Notes: generated from the sequence alone by a model not told the origin. A stretch of 64,000 bases of DNA from Conoideocrella luteorostrata (GCA_032433595.1 JASWJB010000086.1:62001-126000), one strand, 5' to 3'. Positions 23,321-36,915 are shown, numbered from the stretch's first letter. Translations and numbers: made by a program.

Positions 23321-26300
23321 GCACCTGCGGCTTCCAAAAAAAAAAAAAAGGCTGGTTGGGGCCGCGTGGGGCACCATGGGCTTAATAAAGGGGGGACGTG
23401 AAGTGAGGAAATAAATAGTACTCCGTAGCGCAGCTGTCGTCTGCCCGAGTCTGATATAACACGGGCGAGTGCCCCGCGTGGAGTGCGGCCAGCAGCAGTA
23501 GTAGCAGTAGTAAGTCGACAAATTTAGTCGTCTTGCTACGGCGAGAGAAAATGAAATGAAACGAGATACTACTAAGGTGAGGGAGGGAGGCTGGCCAGCG
23601 CTTCTTATTGAAATAATAAATCACACAAAAAAGATGTCTAGCTTGGTGGGTGCAAAGAGAGAGCGCAAAGCAAAATATTAGTATGGCACCAACCTGGGGC
23701 TGCAATTTATCTTGCGGGTTACAAGTCTCAGCCGGGAACCCTTGACGGGGGCCGCGACATGGGCAGCATGGCAGCATGGCAGCATGGCGCCTCGGCCCCA
23801 GTCTGGCGCGGCGAAAACATTGAGAGTGACAACACGGCACCAGATCGAATTGATTATGAACTAACTTGTCTGTCCGGTCTCGACATCGAGAAACGTGCTG
23901 CCCCTGTCACAAAATTTCTCATTGCTCCGTCTTTGTCTAGAGTCCCATCCATCCACCATACCGTTGTAGTGTTACGTGCTCCGGATTTGCAACTACCCAC
24001 GTATCGAAGTACCCTGGTACATCACCCGAATATGCAGAGCTGCTTGTAGAGCACCAAAAGAGAGTCGATCATCGCGATGCCTGCCCCTAAACAGAAGGTG
24101 AATGTGGAAAGGAGACGGTCGACTGGCTTGCTTCTGTTTGGTTGGGATGATGCAATCCAATCCAACCTTATCCTATCCTATCCTATCCATCTCCTTCCCC
24201 TAGACAAGTCTTCTTCGCGGCAAGACGGGACGGGACGAGCTCTTCCGGCAAGCTTCAAGTGTCCGCATAAAACCACTTTGACGATAGGAGAGACAGCAGC
24301 TAAAACAAGTAGAAGAAGAAAGGGAGGAAGAAGGAGGGGAAAGCCTCCGTCTACTAGTATTCGGTCAAGGGCTAAGAGTTGATGCTGGGGTTCTGCACGC
24401 CGCAGCACCATGTCTGAGTGCGTTGCTGTGCAAGATCGACCAGTACCAACAACCTCGTTCTGTTCGGCGCACAACATGTGTTGAACAGCAATGGCTCTGT
24501 GCTGTACTCCATGAGTACCTGTGAGCACTTTGATGCTCCGTACTCCGTACTGCGTGCTTGCTCGTCAAATACCTTCCAAGCTCACATATTCCCTGTCAGC
24601 GATGTGCTCGGGTTGGCCGAGGTGTGGTGTGAGGTGTGAGGTGTGGTGTCTGGTTGTCTGGTGCATCTCCATGCAACCAACTGACATCTTTCAAAAAGTC
24701 CCAAGTCGTATTTTCACCCTATGACAGCCTTCCGATGGTGCCCACTTCGCCATAACAGTAGTTTTAGACGCCAGTCGACCGCTGCTCTTTGCCATTGTGT
24801 CAGATTAAATTCTCGTCGTAGGGTGTAGTAGGCGCTCCAATAAGATAATCAGGCACGAATGCTCATTAGCACTGTCAAATATCCCAGTACTCGGTGACGG
24901 ACGCCGAGGACCAGCCCGCAGTCGTCATGAAGACCCCGATTCATCTTATTAATATTAGTTAGTCGCCGTCCAATCCCGGTTCGTCTCGAAAGGCTAATAT
25001 AAGAAAGATCATCGCCGACAGCGTGACCGGGCCATTTCTGGCAGCCCGAAGCTCATCGATATGGTCCTGGAGCTATCACTGTCACTGTCACTGTCACTGT
25101 CTCACTTTCTTACCGTCTCCGTCTCTATCTCGGTGAAGAGCACCAGGCTCGAACTTCCACTTTCACTTCCACGGACATTTTGAGTATGGTTATGAGTTTG
25201 TACTGGTTGCGCCACTTGGTTATAACGATGCTCGGTGAAGTGTCAACGTATTTAGCAGCGCGCCGCTGACCGAGCCCGCCGTATTACCGCAATCCCTCCG
25301 AGCAATCCTCATTATTCCGGCCATTCCTTTTCATATGTTTCGCACGTGCGCCACCCTTAGTCACCGTTGTTGTAGTTAATTGCGCCGGCTCTTGGCCAAG
25401 GACGCTGCCATTAATCTCTGGGATGGCGGTTGGCTTTCACGGACCAGGGAACGTTTAGTCAAGCCATCCGGGGAATATGGCAATATGGGTAACCCCGATG
25501 GCAAAGCTTGACCGTAGCACTCGTGGGGGCGGGCGGACAGCATCCATTACTCCGTACCGTGAGGTGCAAAACCACATATTTCGGCTACACATAGACTTGG
25601 CAGCGGTTGCATCAATTTCAGATTCGTAGGCGTGCGCATGACAGGCAGCGCTTGGGTGGACAAGCGGAGCCAATGATGGCTACCGGAGCGATACTTGCCA
25701 GCGGATGTCAGCCTTACTTCTCGGAAGAAAAACGAATGCGATGTGATAACACAATTGTCATGCATGAAACTGTAAGCAGCGGGCGCGGATCAATAGTCCG
25801 CGATACACCTTCCATCACAACTGGTACGTTGAGGTGGGTTGTACAGAGATCGATGCTGGGCACTCCCCGGCTACGGAGATGGGGTTACACCATTGCTCTC
25901 GTGCATCGGCCGGGCTGCCAAAAGTGCATTGACAATGTCGGAGTATCGCCGAGAGCATGTAAGAAGCTCGTTCCAGCATGGCGTGTATATATTAATTGTG
26001 TTGGCCGGTTCAAGCGGCCGAATGCGGAGCAGAGGAGAGTTGGGTTGCGTGAAGCTTGTCCGCTGTCACGACGGAGAGTGCCTACTTCAGCACACCAACC
26101 CGAGAGTAGGTGTATCACACCACACCCCACGAACAAGACACCATGTACGATCAAGGTAGGACTAACAGTTTCGCCGGATGAATTTCTGTACTACTTGAGT
26201 ACGTTCATACTTAATACACTTGCCATTCCGCTACTGAAAAGCCACTATCCAGCTACATATGCATTCCCAACGACCGAATTCTTGACTCTTCTCAATTCAA

Positions 26301-26594
26301 ACTACGCTCATAAAGTAATCCGCTGATGTAATAAACATGCTGTCGATGAAACCGATCGCCCGGACCATTTGTTCCAAACCGCCTACACCGGAAATAGAGA
26401 ACGATCGCGGCCCTTGTAGTATGGCAGCCGATACAACCTTCCCCGGTATATATGAAAACAGTTAACTCCACAATCCATTCCAACATCTGGTGTTGCAATA
26501 TGTCTCACAGACCATTAAATTTCCCAGTACGTTACTGCCAAGCAACGTACCGAGACCACGATGGTGCAAAAGAACAGAGACACAAAAAAAAACA

Positions 26595-27236
26595 TCATCT
26601 TGGTAAGCCAGTCTTGCCCAAATTATCCAGTACTCCTGTCGCTGAGATGATGGTGATGGCCAACAGTACAACAAATGCAGTGAAGATGACGCCCACAACT
26701 ATGTTAAGGTGGGGTAGTATTAACTGCTGCCACCGCGGCAACGGCCTCGATCTATTAAGCTGTTCATTCTTAGTCGTAGTTGCATAGCCGTCGTGGCCAT
26801 GATGAGATGGCAGCTCTTCATGCGCGTCAGCAGCTGCAAGGGGCAGATTTCCCATCGGAATAAATGCATGTGGCCTCTCATGCTGACTGCTCCGCGTCAC
26901 TGCCGGATTGTATCTCCATGGAATTCGGCCGCATGTGTATATGTTTGGGATGCAATTCGGAACGTACGCTGGTGGCGGCTCTTGTGGCATGGTTGCGGAC
27001 AAAAATTCTTCTTGAAATTGCGATGGAAGGCCAGCTAGTGAGACAAAAGAGTTTAAGAGATGAGCAGACGAAGATGAACCAGGTGACTGGTTGATATCCT
27101 CTGCAGTAGATGTTGACCTCGTTGAGGCTGCCATGCCTGGGTGTTCATCTGGTCCACTTCCAGGATACGCCGCGTTACTTATCCGCCGCGACGTGTGATT
27201 TGAATCTTCTCGATGAATGTTCCGGGATGAGCTCAT
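26595..27236 (-). CDS. Single-pass membrane protein with PPxY motif, hypothetical
   Basis: A 213-residue frame starting at the ATG at 27236, which has A at position -3; an in-frame ATG at 27275 is the alternative. The N-terminal 165 residues are Ser/Asn/His/Pro-rich and look disordered, with PPAY at 88-91. A strong hydrophobic segment spans about 177-199 (IVVGVIFTAFVVLLAITII), followed by only about 14 residues. The layout suggests a tail-anchored-like or type II protein with its bulk in the cytosol. PPxY motifs bind WW domains such as those of the Rsp5/Nedd4 ubiquitin ligases, and several yeast Rsp5 adaptors are small membrane proteins of this plan. No homologue is recognised by sequence, so the adaptor role is only a suggestion. 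Confidence 0.55.
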   Translation of the reverse strand: MSSSRNIHREDSNHTSRRISNAAYPGSGPDEHPGMAASTRSTSTAEDINQSPGSSSSAHLLNSFVSLAGLPSQFQEEFLSATMPQEPPPAYVPNCIPNIYTCGRIPWRYNPAVTRSSQHERPHAFIPMGNLPLAAADAHEELPSHHGHDGYATTTKNEQLNRSRPLPRWQQLILPHLNIVVGVIFTAFVVLLAITIISATGVLDNLGKTGLPR

Positions 27237-29408
27237 ATTGACGGCTGGTATCTCACTGAGCAGCTGAAAGTTCATTAACGTATTTGCCAGAGGAGACCAA
27301 TTCCCGCCGTCTGATATTCGTTTGGACCAACAGCAGAGATGAGCTTGGAAATCAGAGATATGGTAGACCTTTCCACAGCTCCTTCTACGGTGACATGCGT
27401 TAAAAATATCCGCAAAGTTCGCACTTAGCCTTTGGAAGAATACGCAAAGGCGTTTTGTGTTATATCTTTGCCCTTCCTGCAGGCTGCCTCGAATATTGTT
27501 GGTGTGAATGAATAGGTGAACTGGGAGCGGCGTTGGCACGCGTGCGAATTGGATTAGACGATTATGGATGGTACGGACTATAGGAGAAATAGAATGATGC
27601 AGTCGGATTCTTTTCGGAGGGCTGCTCTGATATGCAGTCTAGCTTATGCAGAGTCTTGTCCTCGTTTGAAAGGATGTGCCATCTCCATCGTCAGTCGCCG
27701 TCGACACGACACTCAGAGTTCACTATTTCCTGCCGCCCCACGACACGGTCGGGTTCCCAGCACGGGAAGGAGAAGGCCAGGAATGGGGAGGAGTGAGCCA
27801 AGAAGTATCATCCAAGCCAAGAGGGCAGGTACGACGGTTCATGCGTCCCATCACGGCTAAGCCATCGCATTACTTGAATTCGCACCGCCTCTGTACGCGT
27901 GGAGTTTGCAACGAACGCTTCCGCAGGAAGTTGTGCCCAATATCCGGCGGACAAGCAGCATTCCGTCACAGCGTACAGAGTAAGTTACCTTACAATCAAT
28001 ATCCACCCGTGGCCGTCGCCCGAATACTCCAGCAAACAAGATACAGGGTCAATGTCATAGCGTGCCTGATCTGCCATCAATCAACAAAACGGGCGATCTA
28101 GGCTAAATAGATCGCGACTCTCTTCTAGCTCCAAAAACGGTCCGGTGGCACTCCTCTGACTGTCCCATAGGCCAGCTAGTAACTACTCCGTACTGTAACT
28201 ACATAAAAAGCACGGAGTACTCCGTAGTTTAGTACAGTCGTATCTGGAACTCCATAGCAGGCCCACCACGATGCAGCCCGGCAGCAATCCGCGGTGTTTG
28301 CTCAACTAATGCAGTCTCTTCGGATCCGAACGGCTCATTCCCCGAACATTGTGACTCTATTCGCACGGAAACCCGGGACAGCAATCCGCGCCTTGGCCGG
28401 TCTCAGATCCCGGCACAGTTCAGATGTCAAACCTCGGCCAACCACGGCAAGGCTGCTTTGCTTGTCACTTCCAATTAGACGGGACATGGTTGGTAAATGG
28501 CGGCCTCAACCGTGTGAGAAGAAACACGGATGCAAACACAAAACAGAAATTGGAACGTGAAGATTGGATTTTGTCGTGCAGCCGGGAGTCCCGAGTTCCG
28601 GGGTCCGGGAACCTGGGGACGTGACGGTCGGGGTACAGCTACAGATGAAACAACAGTGGCAAGTAGCTAGAGCGTGTACTCCGTGCACGATGTAGCAATC
28701 AGCTCATGTCACGACGGAGCGTCAGATGGTGTTGGTCCTTGGATCAGTACTTACGGTGACTAGCAATGCACACATATGAGCCCCCCATGAGCAATGCTCA
28801 TTGGTTTTTAACCCAAGGTAGGCTACCTGCATCGTACATTAATACTTTCACCCATATCACAACCGGCCCTCAAGCAACGCAGCAGCGTCCTCGAGATGAA
28901 GTCAGCGACACAGCCAAAACTCGGAAAAGAAAACGAGGGAAGTAAGTTTTGGTGTCCAAGCTGTGAAGAAAAGTTGCAGAGAAACCCTTCTACACAGGCC
29001 ATTCATTCCCTGTCTGTTGAGAAAATCCTATTTAGTATCGCTATGTTATCTATCGCGCTCGCAGCGCAACTTTGCTCCTATGTACGACGCCATTTGCGGT
29101 AACGAATGTTTCTTTTTTGAACCGGGTCCATCTCCTTTCTACAACGAGAATCACAAAAACAGCTTCATTACCACTCCATTGGTCTCGCATCCGTCTTGAT
29201 TACCACTTGTTCTCCTCCCGATGAATAAACAATCTTTTTGTCCCCATGCAACTAGATATCGAGATATGGTTTTTGATCCTTGTTCGCTTGTGGCCCGCGT
29301 AAATACATTGCGTCGCTCTTCGAACTTAGGACAGTTTGAAATTATGATGCATGAAGGCAAGTAGGCATGTTTATGCTGCAAAAAAAAAGTTCATACCGAG
29401 CCGTCTTC
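27237..29408. other. 2.2 kb without a supported gene
   Basis: The minus-strand frame of the membrane protein stays open to 27539 without another ATG. TACTCCGTA motifs lie near 28185, 28213 (tail to tail) and 28678. A 68-codon frame at 28896-29099 with a CPSC motif and a hydrophobic patch is too short to support. The last few hundred bases are probably the EFR3 3' region. Confidence 0.4.
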
Positions 29409-32400
29409 CTAGTACGGCGGTTTCGTTATATTACCCAGACTTCCTTCGCCTGATCGGCTATCTATCCCTCTCAGGAGCTCCTGCAGGTCCATACTCTTAC
29501 TACTTTCTTCCCGGAAGCGAATTGAAGGTGGTTGGACACTTTCGCCTCCGCGACTGCTAACATTGCGCTTGCTCGTTGGTGACTCGATGGAATGCATACC
29601 AATTTTGCTTGACAATGAGCTCAAATTGGGCAGAGGTGGCACGGGAGGCACATCGTCACGCTCTCGGTAAGTGGTGTGAACTGACGGTCCCCCATCATGG
29701 GCGGTTGGATTGGATGATAAAGGCCCTCTGAAAGATGCCGAGGCCGAAATTGATCTGGCTAGAGCCTCGCCTGTGGTGGATGGAGTATCAGCCAAGGGGG
29801 CAGCTGGATTAAAGCTAGTCTCGGAGGCGCTGTATTCGCAACTAATCATACTGTCGTCGCTGTCGTCTTCCGCCCCTGGGATCCCTGCCGACTGTGGCGA
29901 TGCAGTGCCTGAGAGCATCATCTTCAGCTGTTCCACCGACGCGATGCCGACCTTACTCGACGCGGACCCGGATGGTGATAGTCTGCCAACAGCACTAGAC
30001 TTGCGTAGCTTTGACACCGATGTCAGCCGGTCTCCTTGCGTTTGTGTTGTGTGTGGCCGCACATTGGGCTGACCCAGATGCGGACTACTGGGTGATTGAT
30101 GACCGTTAGTGTTTCCGTTAAGTCCGGCTCCGCCCGTGTTAATGGTGAGGCGGTTTTGCGTTGTTCCTGTAGTGCCGGTCCTGGATCCATTCAGAGACTC
30201 GGCCTTTCCGGCAGCAGTGATGGCAGCTAGAGCAGAATCTCCGGACCAGTCTGAAAGCATGTGCTCTTTGAATTGTGGTGGCAGCTCTGGCGACTCGTCA
30301 TGCGTCGCCCCAGATGCAGCAGGGTTGAGGCCGAGAATAGGCCCGTTATAACTGCGGTTAGGAGAAGCTGCAGGACTTATCAATGGTGATAAGTTGGCGT
30401 CCTGATAGCTGGTGGCAATGCATTCGACCATTGATGCTCGGTCGTCGAAGGGTAGAATCTCTTCCGTTTCCAAGGCGCTAAGATCCCAGTTGGGCTGAGG
30501 TCTTGTATGGCCAGGTGTGCCAATCTGAGTCGGTGTAGGTGCGGGAACATGAACACCTTGTACCCAGAATCCCTTGTTCTTCCTCCTCACGATTTCATTA
30601 TATACAGCACGGCCAACTACTGATCCCTCAAAATCAAACTTTTCGGCCAAAGCCCAGAAGTATCCGTGGCAGAGCGAAGCAATGCGCACCTTGTGGATGG
30701 GGTGCTCCAGTTCTTGAATATCTTCCTGCAGCCGGTAAATCATAGGTATGCCGCAACGTGCCGCATTGACACCGAGCTTGAAAGTGAGTTTGGTGAGTAG
30801 ACTGTGCAGCAGCACGATGTCGTTATCATAGTCCACAAACTGGGAAGCACTATCATATATAGCAAGATGAAGCAGGGGCAAAAACTGACAACGGCGAACT
30901 CTAGGCTGGCGCTCGCGGTTCGATGTACTAGAAACAGCTCTGCGGCTATTGGAGATGTCACGGCCATTCTTGGTGGAGCGATGCGAAATAACAGCGTCAT
31001 CGCTTGCGACAAGATCCTTGTAAACGATCTCCCGATCCAACCAAGTCGTCACAGCATCAACATACGATTTGCGAACATGCCCATCGGGGTCGCGGAGAAG
31101 CCATTCCGTACCTTCCCATGCTTGCAGAGGGACGCGGTTCCTACTCAAGTCTATATTACCACTGATACCAGTTTTGGGGCTTGCAAGTAGTAAGATGGCT
31201 TTGATGATTCTCAGTGCCGAGAGTCGACCTGCTGAATGGGAAAAGCATGTGTCTTGCAGGGCCTGGCTGCCCGTCAGGTCAGCCGGTCCTGGTGAAGCAG
31301 CAGTAGCATCTGCGCCATTGTCTCCCTTATCTGCTCCATATGGCAACGAGGTGACACTAGCGGACCGACTATGTTTGATGCGACTGAAAAGGGCTGAAAT
31401 CATGTCGGAAACTTGATCCGCGTAGTACACGTGATTGGCAAGGTCGCTGGTGCAGTCCTCGAGCCTTTCGAGGAGTTCGTTGCGCTGGGAACGGGAAGCA
31501 ATCTCCAGCTCTGTATCAGTCCTATCATCACTTTGGCTACTCTCATGGCTAGACTCCTTGTGCAGCTCGAATAGCTTTTTGACTTGCCGAATCAGCCCGA
31601 GAAGAACATCCATGACACTCAGACCAATCAAGTTGACATCAGAGCGAAGGAGAGATTGCATCATTGCCGTGAAAGTCACATGCTGTCTCAAGTTTTCCTC
31701 CCTCATCGGCGTTTTGTTCAACATGTCCAAAGTGGCCAGCAGAATAACATATCTGTCCTGCACGGGTGTCCATCGGGAGATAATATCATAGATTGTAATG
31801 GCCCAGCCAACATCGCGACCAGATGTCCTTTCAGCTGCCATCACATTGCTTCCCTCGGCGACCCTCTTAGAAACAAACTTCAGCAATGCGTTTGTAGCTC
31901 CGTAAATCTGTGCCCTATTAGGAACGACGAAGATGCTTTTCAGGCATCGTGTAGCGAACACTCCGGTTTCTTCCTCAGCCAAATTATCGACATCCAGCGC
32001 AGTGCCAGAGAACGCAACAGGGTTTGCATCACCAGAGGTCTCTGTCGTTCTGACTGTAGTTATACTTGAGCGACGGTGTAAGAACTTTTCGGGGTCGCCT
32101 TTAACTTCTGTCTGTACACGCTGCAGCAAGATATCGAGGAACCCATCTTCATCGGTCCACATGTTCTCTAGAATCATGGGCACAATGACGTCGATCTGAC
32201 GACCTGATACGGACGAGAGTGCATCTGAGCTTGCAACATGTTTAATAGCTTCTAGCCCGGCATTCCTCCATCGAAACTGCAGCGGCTTGCTTACAGGCCC
32301 TTTGGTCGGTACATGCCTGGTTGAGGCTAGCTGGGCATAGGATCGCACAACGGATTGGTATTGTTGCAGGTAGGCACTATCGCCGAAAAGGGATGAAACG

Positions 32401-32913
32401 TCGTGGTGGTCGCAGAAGGCCTCGAAGGTAGGCAACGACGACTCGACCATGGTGATATCATCGGAGCGGAGGATCAAGTCGAGGATCTTGAGAACGCACG
32501 GCGCAATGAGAGCAGCTTCTTTGGGTGATTTTTCAACGAGAGCAGCCAAAATGCCCAACGTTACCTGGACATTTCTGAATTGCGATGGAGGAATTATATC
32601 AGTACAAATGTTATCACGGACCGCATCGGACGCCGAAAAGAAAGGGGCCACGGCTTTCTCATAAGAAGACCGTATTGATCAGGAATAGATGTACGTACCC
32701 AATCCGCATGCGCCAGACATCGTTTGCCGTCTTCTTTTCGAGAAATGCGCCAATCTTTTGAATCTTGGAGCGACGGCTCGTAGCGTAGAAAAGTAGATAG
32801 CTCAGCTCGCTGCTGTTGGGAACGACATCGACATCTCCCTTTGTGGTCTTGGGATAACACTTGAGCACCAGGACCTGATGCTTTGGTCGACACTTATCCT
32901 GGATGGCGTTCAT
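29409..32913 (-). CDS. efr3: EFR3-like plasma-membrane scaffold for PI 4-kinase Stt4
   Basis: Two exons in transcript order, 32699-32913 and 29409-32574, with a 124-base intron (GTACGT donor, TTCAG acceptor), giving 1126 residues. The N-terminus carries cysteines (KCRPKH, LKCYP) of the kind palmitoylated in Efr3 and the conserved block SSELSYLLFYATSRRSKIQK. Helical armadillo-like repeats occupy roughly the first 700 residues. The long C-terminal part is Ser/Pro/Gly-rich and disordered, with a conserved short motif region (VGIASVEQLKMMLSG). Efr3 anchors the Stt4 PI 4-kinase complex through Ypp1 at the plasma membrane and so controls PI4P supply. The length agrees with filamentous-fungal relatives and exceeds the yeast protein. 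No disabling change seen. Confidence 0.92.
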
Positions 32914-35900
32914 GGCGCCGCAAGGACACGATGGCCGCCGCCGGCCTTGGGCGACAGGAGAGGATCGTCGACGTCAGGGGAGGGTCGGTTCGGATGGGAA
33001 GCGGTAGCCGCAGCGCGTGAGTGCAAACTCCAGATAGTCGGCGAGGAAATGGCCAGATCCGTGAGCAGAAGCGAAGAGGGAAGAGGGTAGGATATAGACG
33101 GGAATGTCGTGTTGGTGGTTATACTGCCGCTCGGAGTAAGCCGTCTGGGAGTAGCTCTGACTTAGTATTATTATTATGACGACCTGCAACCAACGACGTT
33201 TGGGGTCTGGCGCGGTCTGGGTGTGGTCAAAGGTTCAGGAGGTGTCTGAACTAGAGCGCGAGTGGCAGCATGCCTGATGGTCTGCCCTTGATTTGGGGTG
33301 TTCAATCAGGCTGCTGTGGGGAGCCAACGTGGAGGCGGGAATGGCTGTTGTCATGTATCTTTTCGGCCAGCACTAAGTCGCCAGGTCGGGCAGGTACGTA
33401 CCGGGCACCCAATCTGCAGTACGTGGTTGGAACGGAGCCGGGCAATTTCTGGTGTCCTGTCCACACCTTTTACATCCGGCGCAGGCAGCTCCTTCCAAGA
33501 GTTGCAAGTACCACTACAGGAGCCTGTTGGGCAAAGGACTTTGTTCAGGCCTTGGAGTTACAAGAACAAGGACACAGAGCGCTAACTGGGCCAACAACCT
33601 TGCGAACCCTTATCCACGCATTAAACTGAAAGGCGTGTTCATTACGGAGTACTCACGTTATAGCTGCAATTAATGAAAAATTGCTCAGCGGCATATTATT
33701 CCTTCTGGAAATAGAAGAGGCCAGGAGGCCAACAAGCGACGAAGAGATTGTCGCGGCAGTGCATGTCAGGTCTTGAGAAGTCCCACCCAAATGCGCTAAA
33801 AGAGTTGCCTCCCCAGGCCACTGTCCTTGGCACCTGCCCTCCGGTTCAAGATGACGGCACGGAAGCGCCCATATCAAGCAAAGCTGCACTAATAGCGTTT
33901 TGCACCATTATCGCAGCGTTTCGTTTGCACGGGAGTAAGTAATAACTCACCAGTTTGGGCTCAATCATACTGTGGTTCTGGTAAGGAAATGGCGTTCTTC
34001 CGTCGTTGCCGATGGTGCCCGGAGTACGCAGGCCGGTAACTCCTGCATTCACGGGCCGGTAACTACTTGCATTCACAGGCCGAACCCCTCAATTCCTTTG
34101 CGTCGTCGGCAGCTTCACATGGTTGTGGGTGCTGTTTGTCAAGCACAACCCTTCCCACTGCTGCCTCGGCGCACCACAGAAGGATGGAGACGGCTCCGAG
34201 TGTGAGAGAGCTAACATTTGAAGGTCGGATTGATCTGGACGGCGACGAGACGCTTGGGGACTGGACCAGCGTCGCTCTAGTTCGGCCTTGCCCACGCCAA
34301 TCCAACACCACCGGAATCCGCAATGACCAGCCTATCGGATCCTCGATGCTCTTCTGGGCTAGTTAGCCTGTTTGTCGAATGAGTTCTGGCTCTAAAGTGC
34401 CTCAGTGTGACGAAATTTACGTTTATGTCTCATCTGCCTACCCTACAAGGGCACGTGGCCAGTGGCCAACAGGACCACGCGCCACCACCGCGCCGTCTAT
34501 TAATGATGTACGGAGTATTCCGTAACGAAGAAAGATACAGTTCTTTCGCGGCATCCATGCGTTAGGTGCTAGGGAATTGCTAAATGACTCGATACCATCT
34601 ACCCCAGCTTCCCCGCGTGGGGAAAAGGGCTCAGGTATCTGAGAGCTGACGTTTTAATGATCAGGCTTGACTAAACTAAAATAGTCGTGTGATCGACTGT
34701 AGCAGTTGACTATAATTCCCGAGAACCCAACAATGCGAATTTGTAACCACATCTTCTGAACCAACTAGTGCTTGACCAGCGCCGCTTTTGCCATGAGCAA
34801 CTGTGGCGTCACGGTTCCCGTATTGGCTGGCTCTAGACGGATCTTGCCCTGAGCATGGGCATGGATTACAGGGCTGATCATTCATAATGTTAATGCATCA
34901 TTTCCGTTTCGAACGGAAGACCATGTCTCAAAACGAAACATCGAAACGGTAGTCAGAGGTAAGGCACAGTGTGCGTCGGCTTCCCGGCATTTTCCATGAT
35001 GGACCATCTAACGTTGGCACGATTTTGGATTCGTGAGGTGCATCGCCCTTTTTTCCTTCAATGCCGTGAACATATCGATGGTACAATATGATGACATTGG
35101 TATGTACGTCACATTAGGCGGGCACATAGTAATATGAACTATCTACAACGCAAGCAAAACGATTGTGACGGTGGCCATTGAACCGCATTTAACTAGGTAC
35201 CATGGCACCACCCTGCCGGCGTCATTTTGCGTGATGTACGACAATTTTGCACTAACACTAGGCGCTTAATAATTAAGAAACTCGATGGCTTCGAAAGTCG
35301 AGATTCATATTAATGGATGAACTGGTGCTATGCAATCCTGGCGTGCTGTGCCAACTCTGCATAACCCATCTCACGAAAGCACTCATCCATCACTGAGCGT
35401 ATCTAGACCTGTCAGCAACAAAATCGCGCAGGCGTATTGGGCAATTATATCCACTCATATCGTGCAACAGGACTTCCATGGAAGTTTGTTTTTACCCACA
35501 CCAAAATACAACGTGGGCATTACGGCTTTCAAGCAGAGTATTAACTATTGCGGGGATCAGCATATATGGACAACTGTAGGTAAACTTCTTGAACATATTC
35601 CACTATCAAACAGTTACCCTTATGGATAGAACGCATGTCCATAGAACCAGAGAAGCAGCGCCGCACCGAAGCCGTATTAGCGGAGTACATTTTGTTCCGT
35701 TATAAGCATTCACGAGCAATTCGCAAGGGTGGAAACCGGCAGAAACAGAAGGCTTCAATTGATTTGACTGTTTGAGATGTCTGAAGACAATGATTCCGAC
35801 CTTCCTGAAGTGCTCTGAATTCCTCCTATTTCTAGCTCTCTTCAGCAGACGTAAATCCCGCAATAACTTGCACCGTTCAACACCGACCGAGTACGAGCCA

Positions 35901-36043
35901 AATCCATGATTCCACTCAACGAAGCCAGCGCGTGGTTATTAACATGCTTTGTATGCTCTTGTTCCGCAAAAGTAAAACATGAAACATTTAACGTCGCAAT
36001 GCCTATCTAGGTGGATATCTAATCGGTACTTTCGATCCCCACC
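32914..36043. other. 3.1 kb gene-poor region left of a broken transporter
   Basis: The first several hundred bases are the EFR3 promoter and leader. I find no convincing exons further on, only short frames. TACGGAGTA copies lie near 33640 and 34509. From about 34.5 to 36 kb the sequence looks more AT-rich by eye, and it contains no continuation of the transporter ending at 36044. Confidence 0.4.
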
Positions 36044-36915
36044 TTACACATCGATAGCAAGACAAGTAAATTCACAACGTGAATTCGCTATATCTGTCTT
36101 TGTTTTGGTTCTTACGTCTCCGGGGCAATATGAGGTCAGAATACTCGACGCCTGGAGCAGTGGGCGCCAACGAAGGCTAGTCAGCAAGCGCATCAGAAGG
36201 CCACCTTGGATGGAAAGTGGTATGAAGGTGGCTATTGCAAATGACTTGCCACGCTGTGAAGGTTCCCAGCAGTCTGCGAGGACCGGATAGCCAACCGCAA
36301 ATTCCACGCGAGCCCCAAGCCCGGAGAGGACACGGCTAGCAATCAATAGACCAGATGAACGACTAAACCCGGCAATAGTGTTCCATAGGACGTAAAAACA
36401 GCTCGCTAAAAGCCACACGGGGCGTCTCCCAAAGACTTCTGTGCAGGGGGCGAAGACCATAGGGCCAAATGCGAAGGCTAGTACAAAGATAGATAGAAAG
36501 ATTTGGGTTTGTTCATCATCCGTATTGAGGTCTTTGGCGATGTAATTAAGGACCGGGGCTAGTAGCGCTCCTGACATGAGCGTCACCGAGCCCCCGAAAG
36601 ACAGCAGAATTGTAATAGCCCATTTTGGAGGCTGTGATTAGTTGAAGGGATGGCCAGGATCTTTGCGGTCTTGTCGAGTAACCTAGCTGGTGCCATATAT
36701 ATAACCAGATATGTGAGTAGTTCCCGTGTCTTATATGTGTGTCGACCTACTAGTAAAGGGTCTGGCTCGTCTGATCGAGTCGAAACTAGCTTGATACTAA
36801 AATCCGGTATCGCGTTCAATACTTCCTCCGGGGTCACCTTCTCAATGTCCTGGGCTTGGGCCTGGACCTGGTGCTGGTGCTGAGGCTTGTCTCCCATCTT
36901 TGGTTTCTCTTCCAT
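36044..36915 (-). pseudogene. MFS transporter, 3'-truncated
   Basis: Two exons in transcript order, 36751-36915 and 36044-36631 (GTAGGT donor, CTAATCACAG acceptor), encode 250 residues. A hydrophilic Gln-rich N-terminus leads through DEPDPLL and PPKWAI into the first membrane helix. MFS motif A is present as APCTEVFGRRP, followed by SGLGARVEFAVGYPVLADCWEP and RGKSFAIATFIPL. These blocks match the DHA1-type drug:H+ antiporters, which have 12 helices and about 500 residues. After the IPL block at about 36230 the similarity ends, and about 60 unrelated residues run to a stop. The second half is absent downstream, so the gene is probably dead unless the half protein has a regulatory role. Confidence 0.75.

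Larger units (their letters stand above)
22234..26594. other. 4.4 kb between rsr1 and a membrane-protein gene, rich in short repeats
   Basis: It contains the promoter of rsr1, with GGAA and TCAGG arrays (listed separately), TACTCCGTA copies near 23420, 24538 and 25549, and a CACTGT repeat at about 25075-25103. An open frame at 25673-26326 (217 codons from its first ATG) has no recognisable domain and an odd Arg/Cys-rich composition; I do not call it a gene. Confidence 0.45.

Noticed and set aside
25673..26326. 217-codon open frame from its first ATG, plus strand
   Set aside because: Arg/Cys-rich composition, no domain, no splice context and short overlapping frames on both strands; most likely chance.
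28896..29102. 68-codon frame with CPSC and a hydrophobic patch
   Set aside because: Too short, only two Cys, no signal peptide at the start and no promoter evidence.
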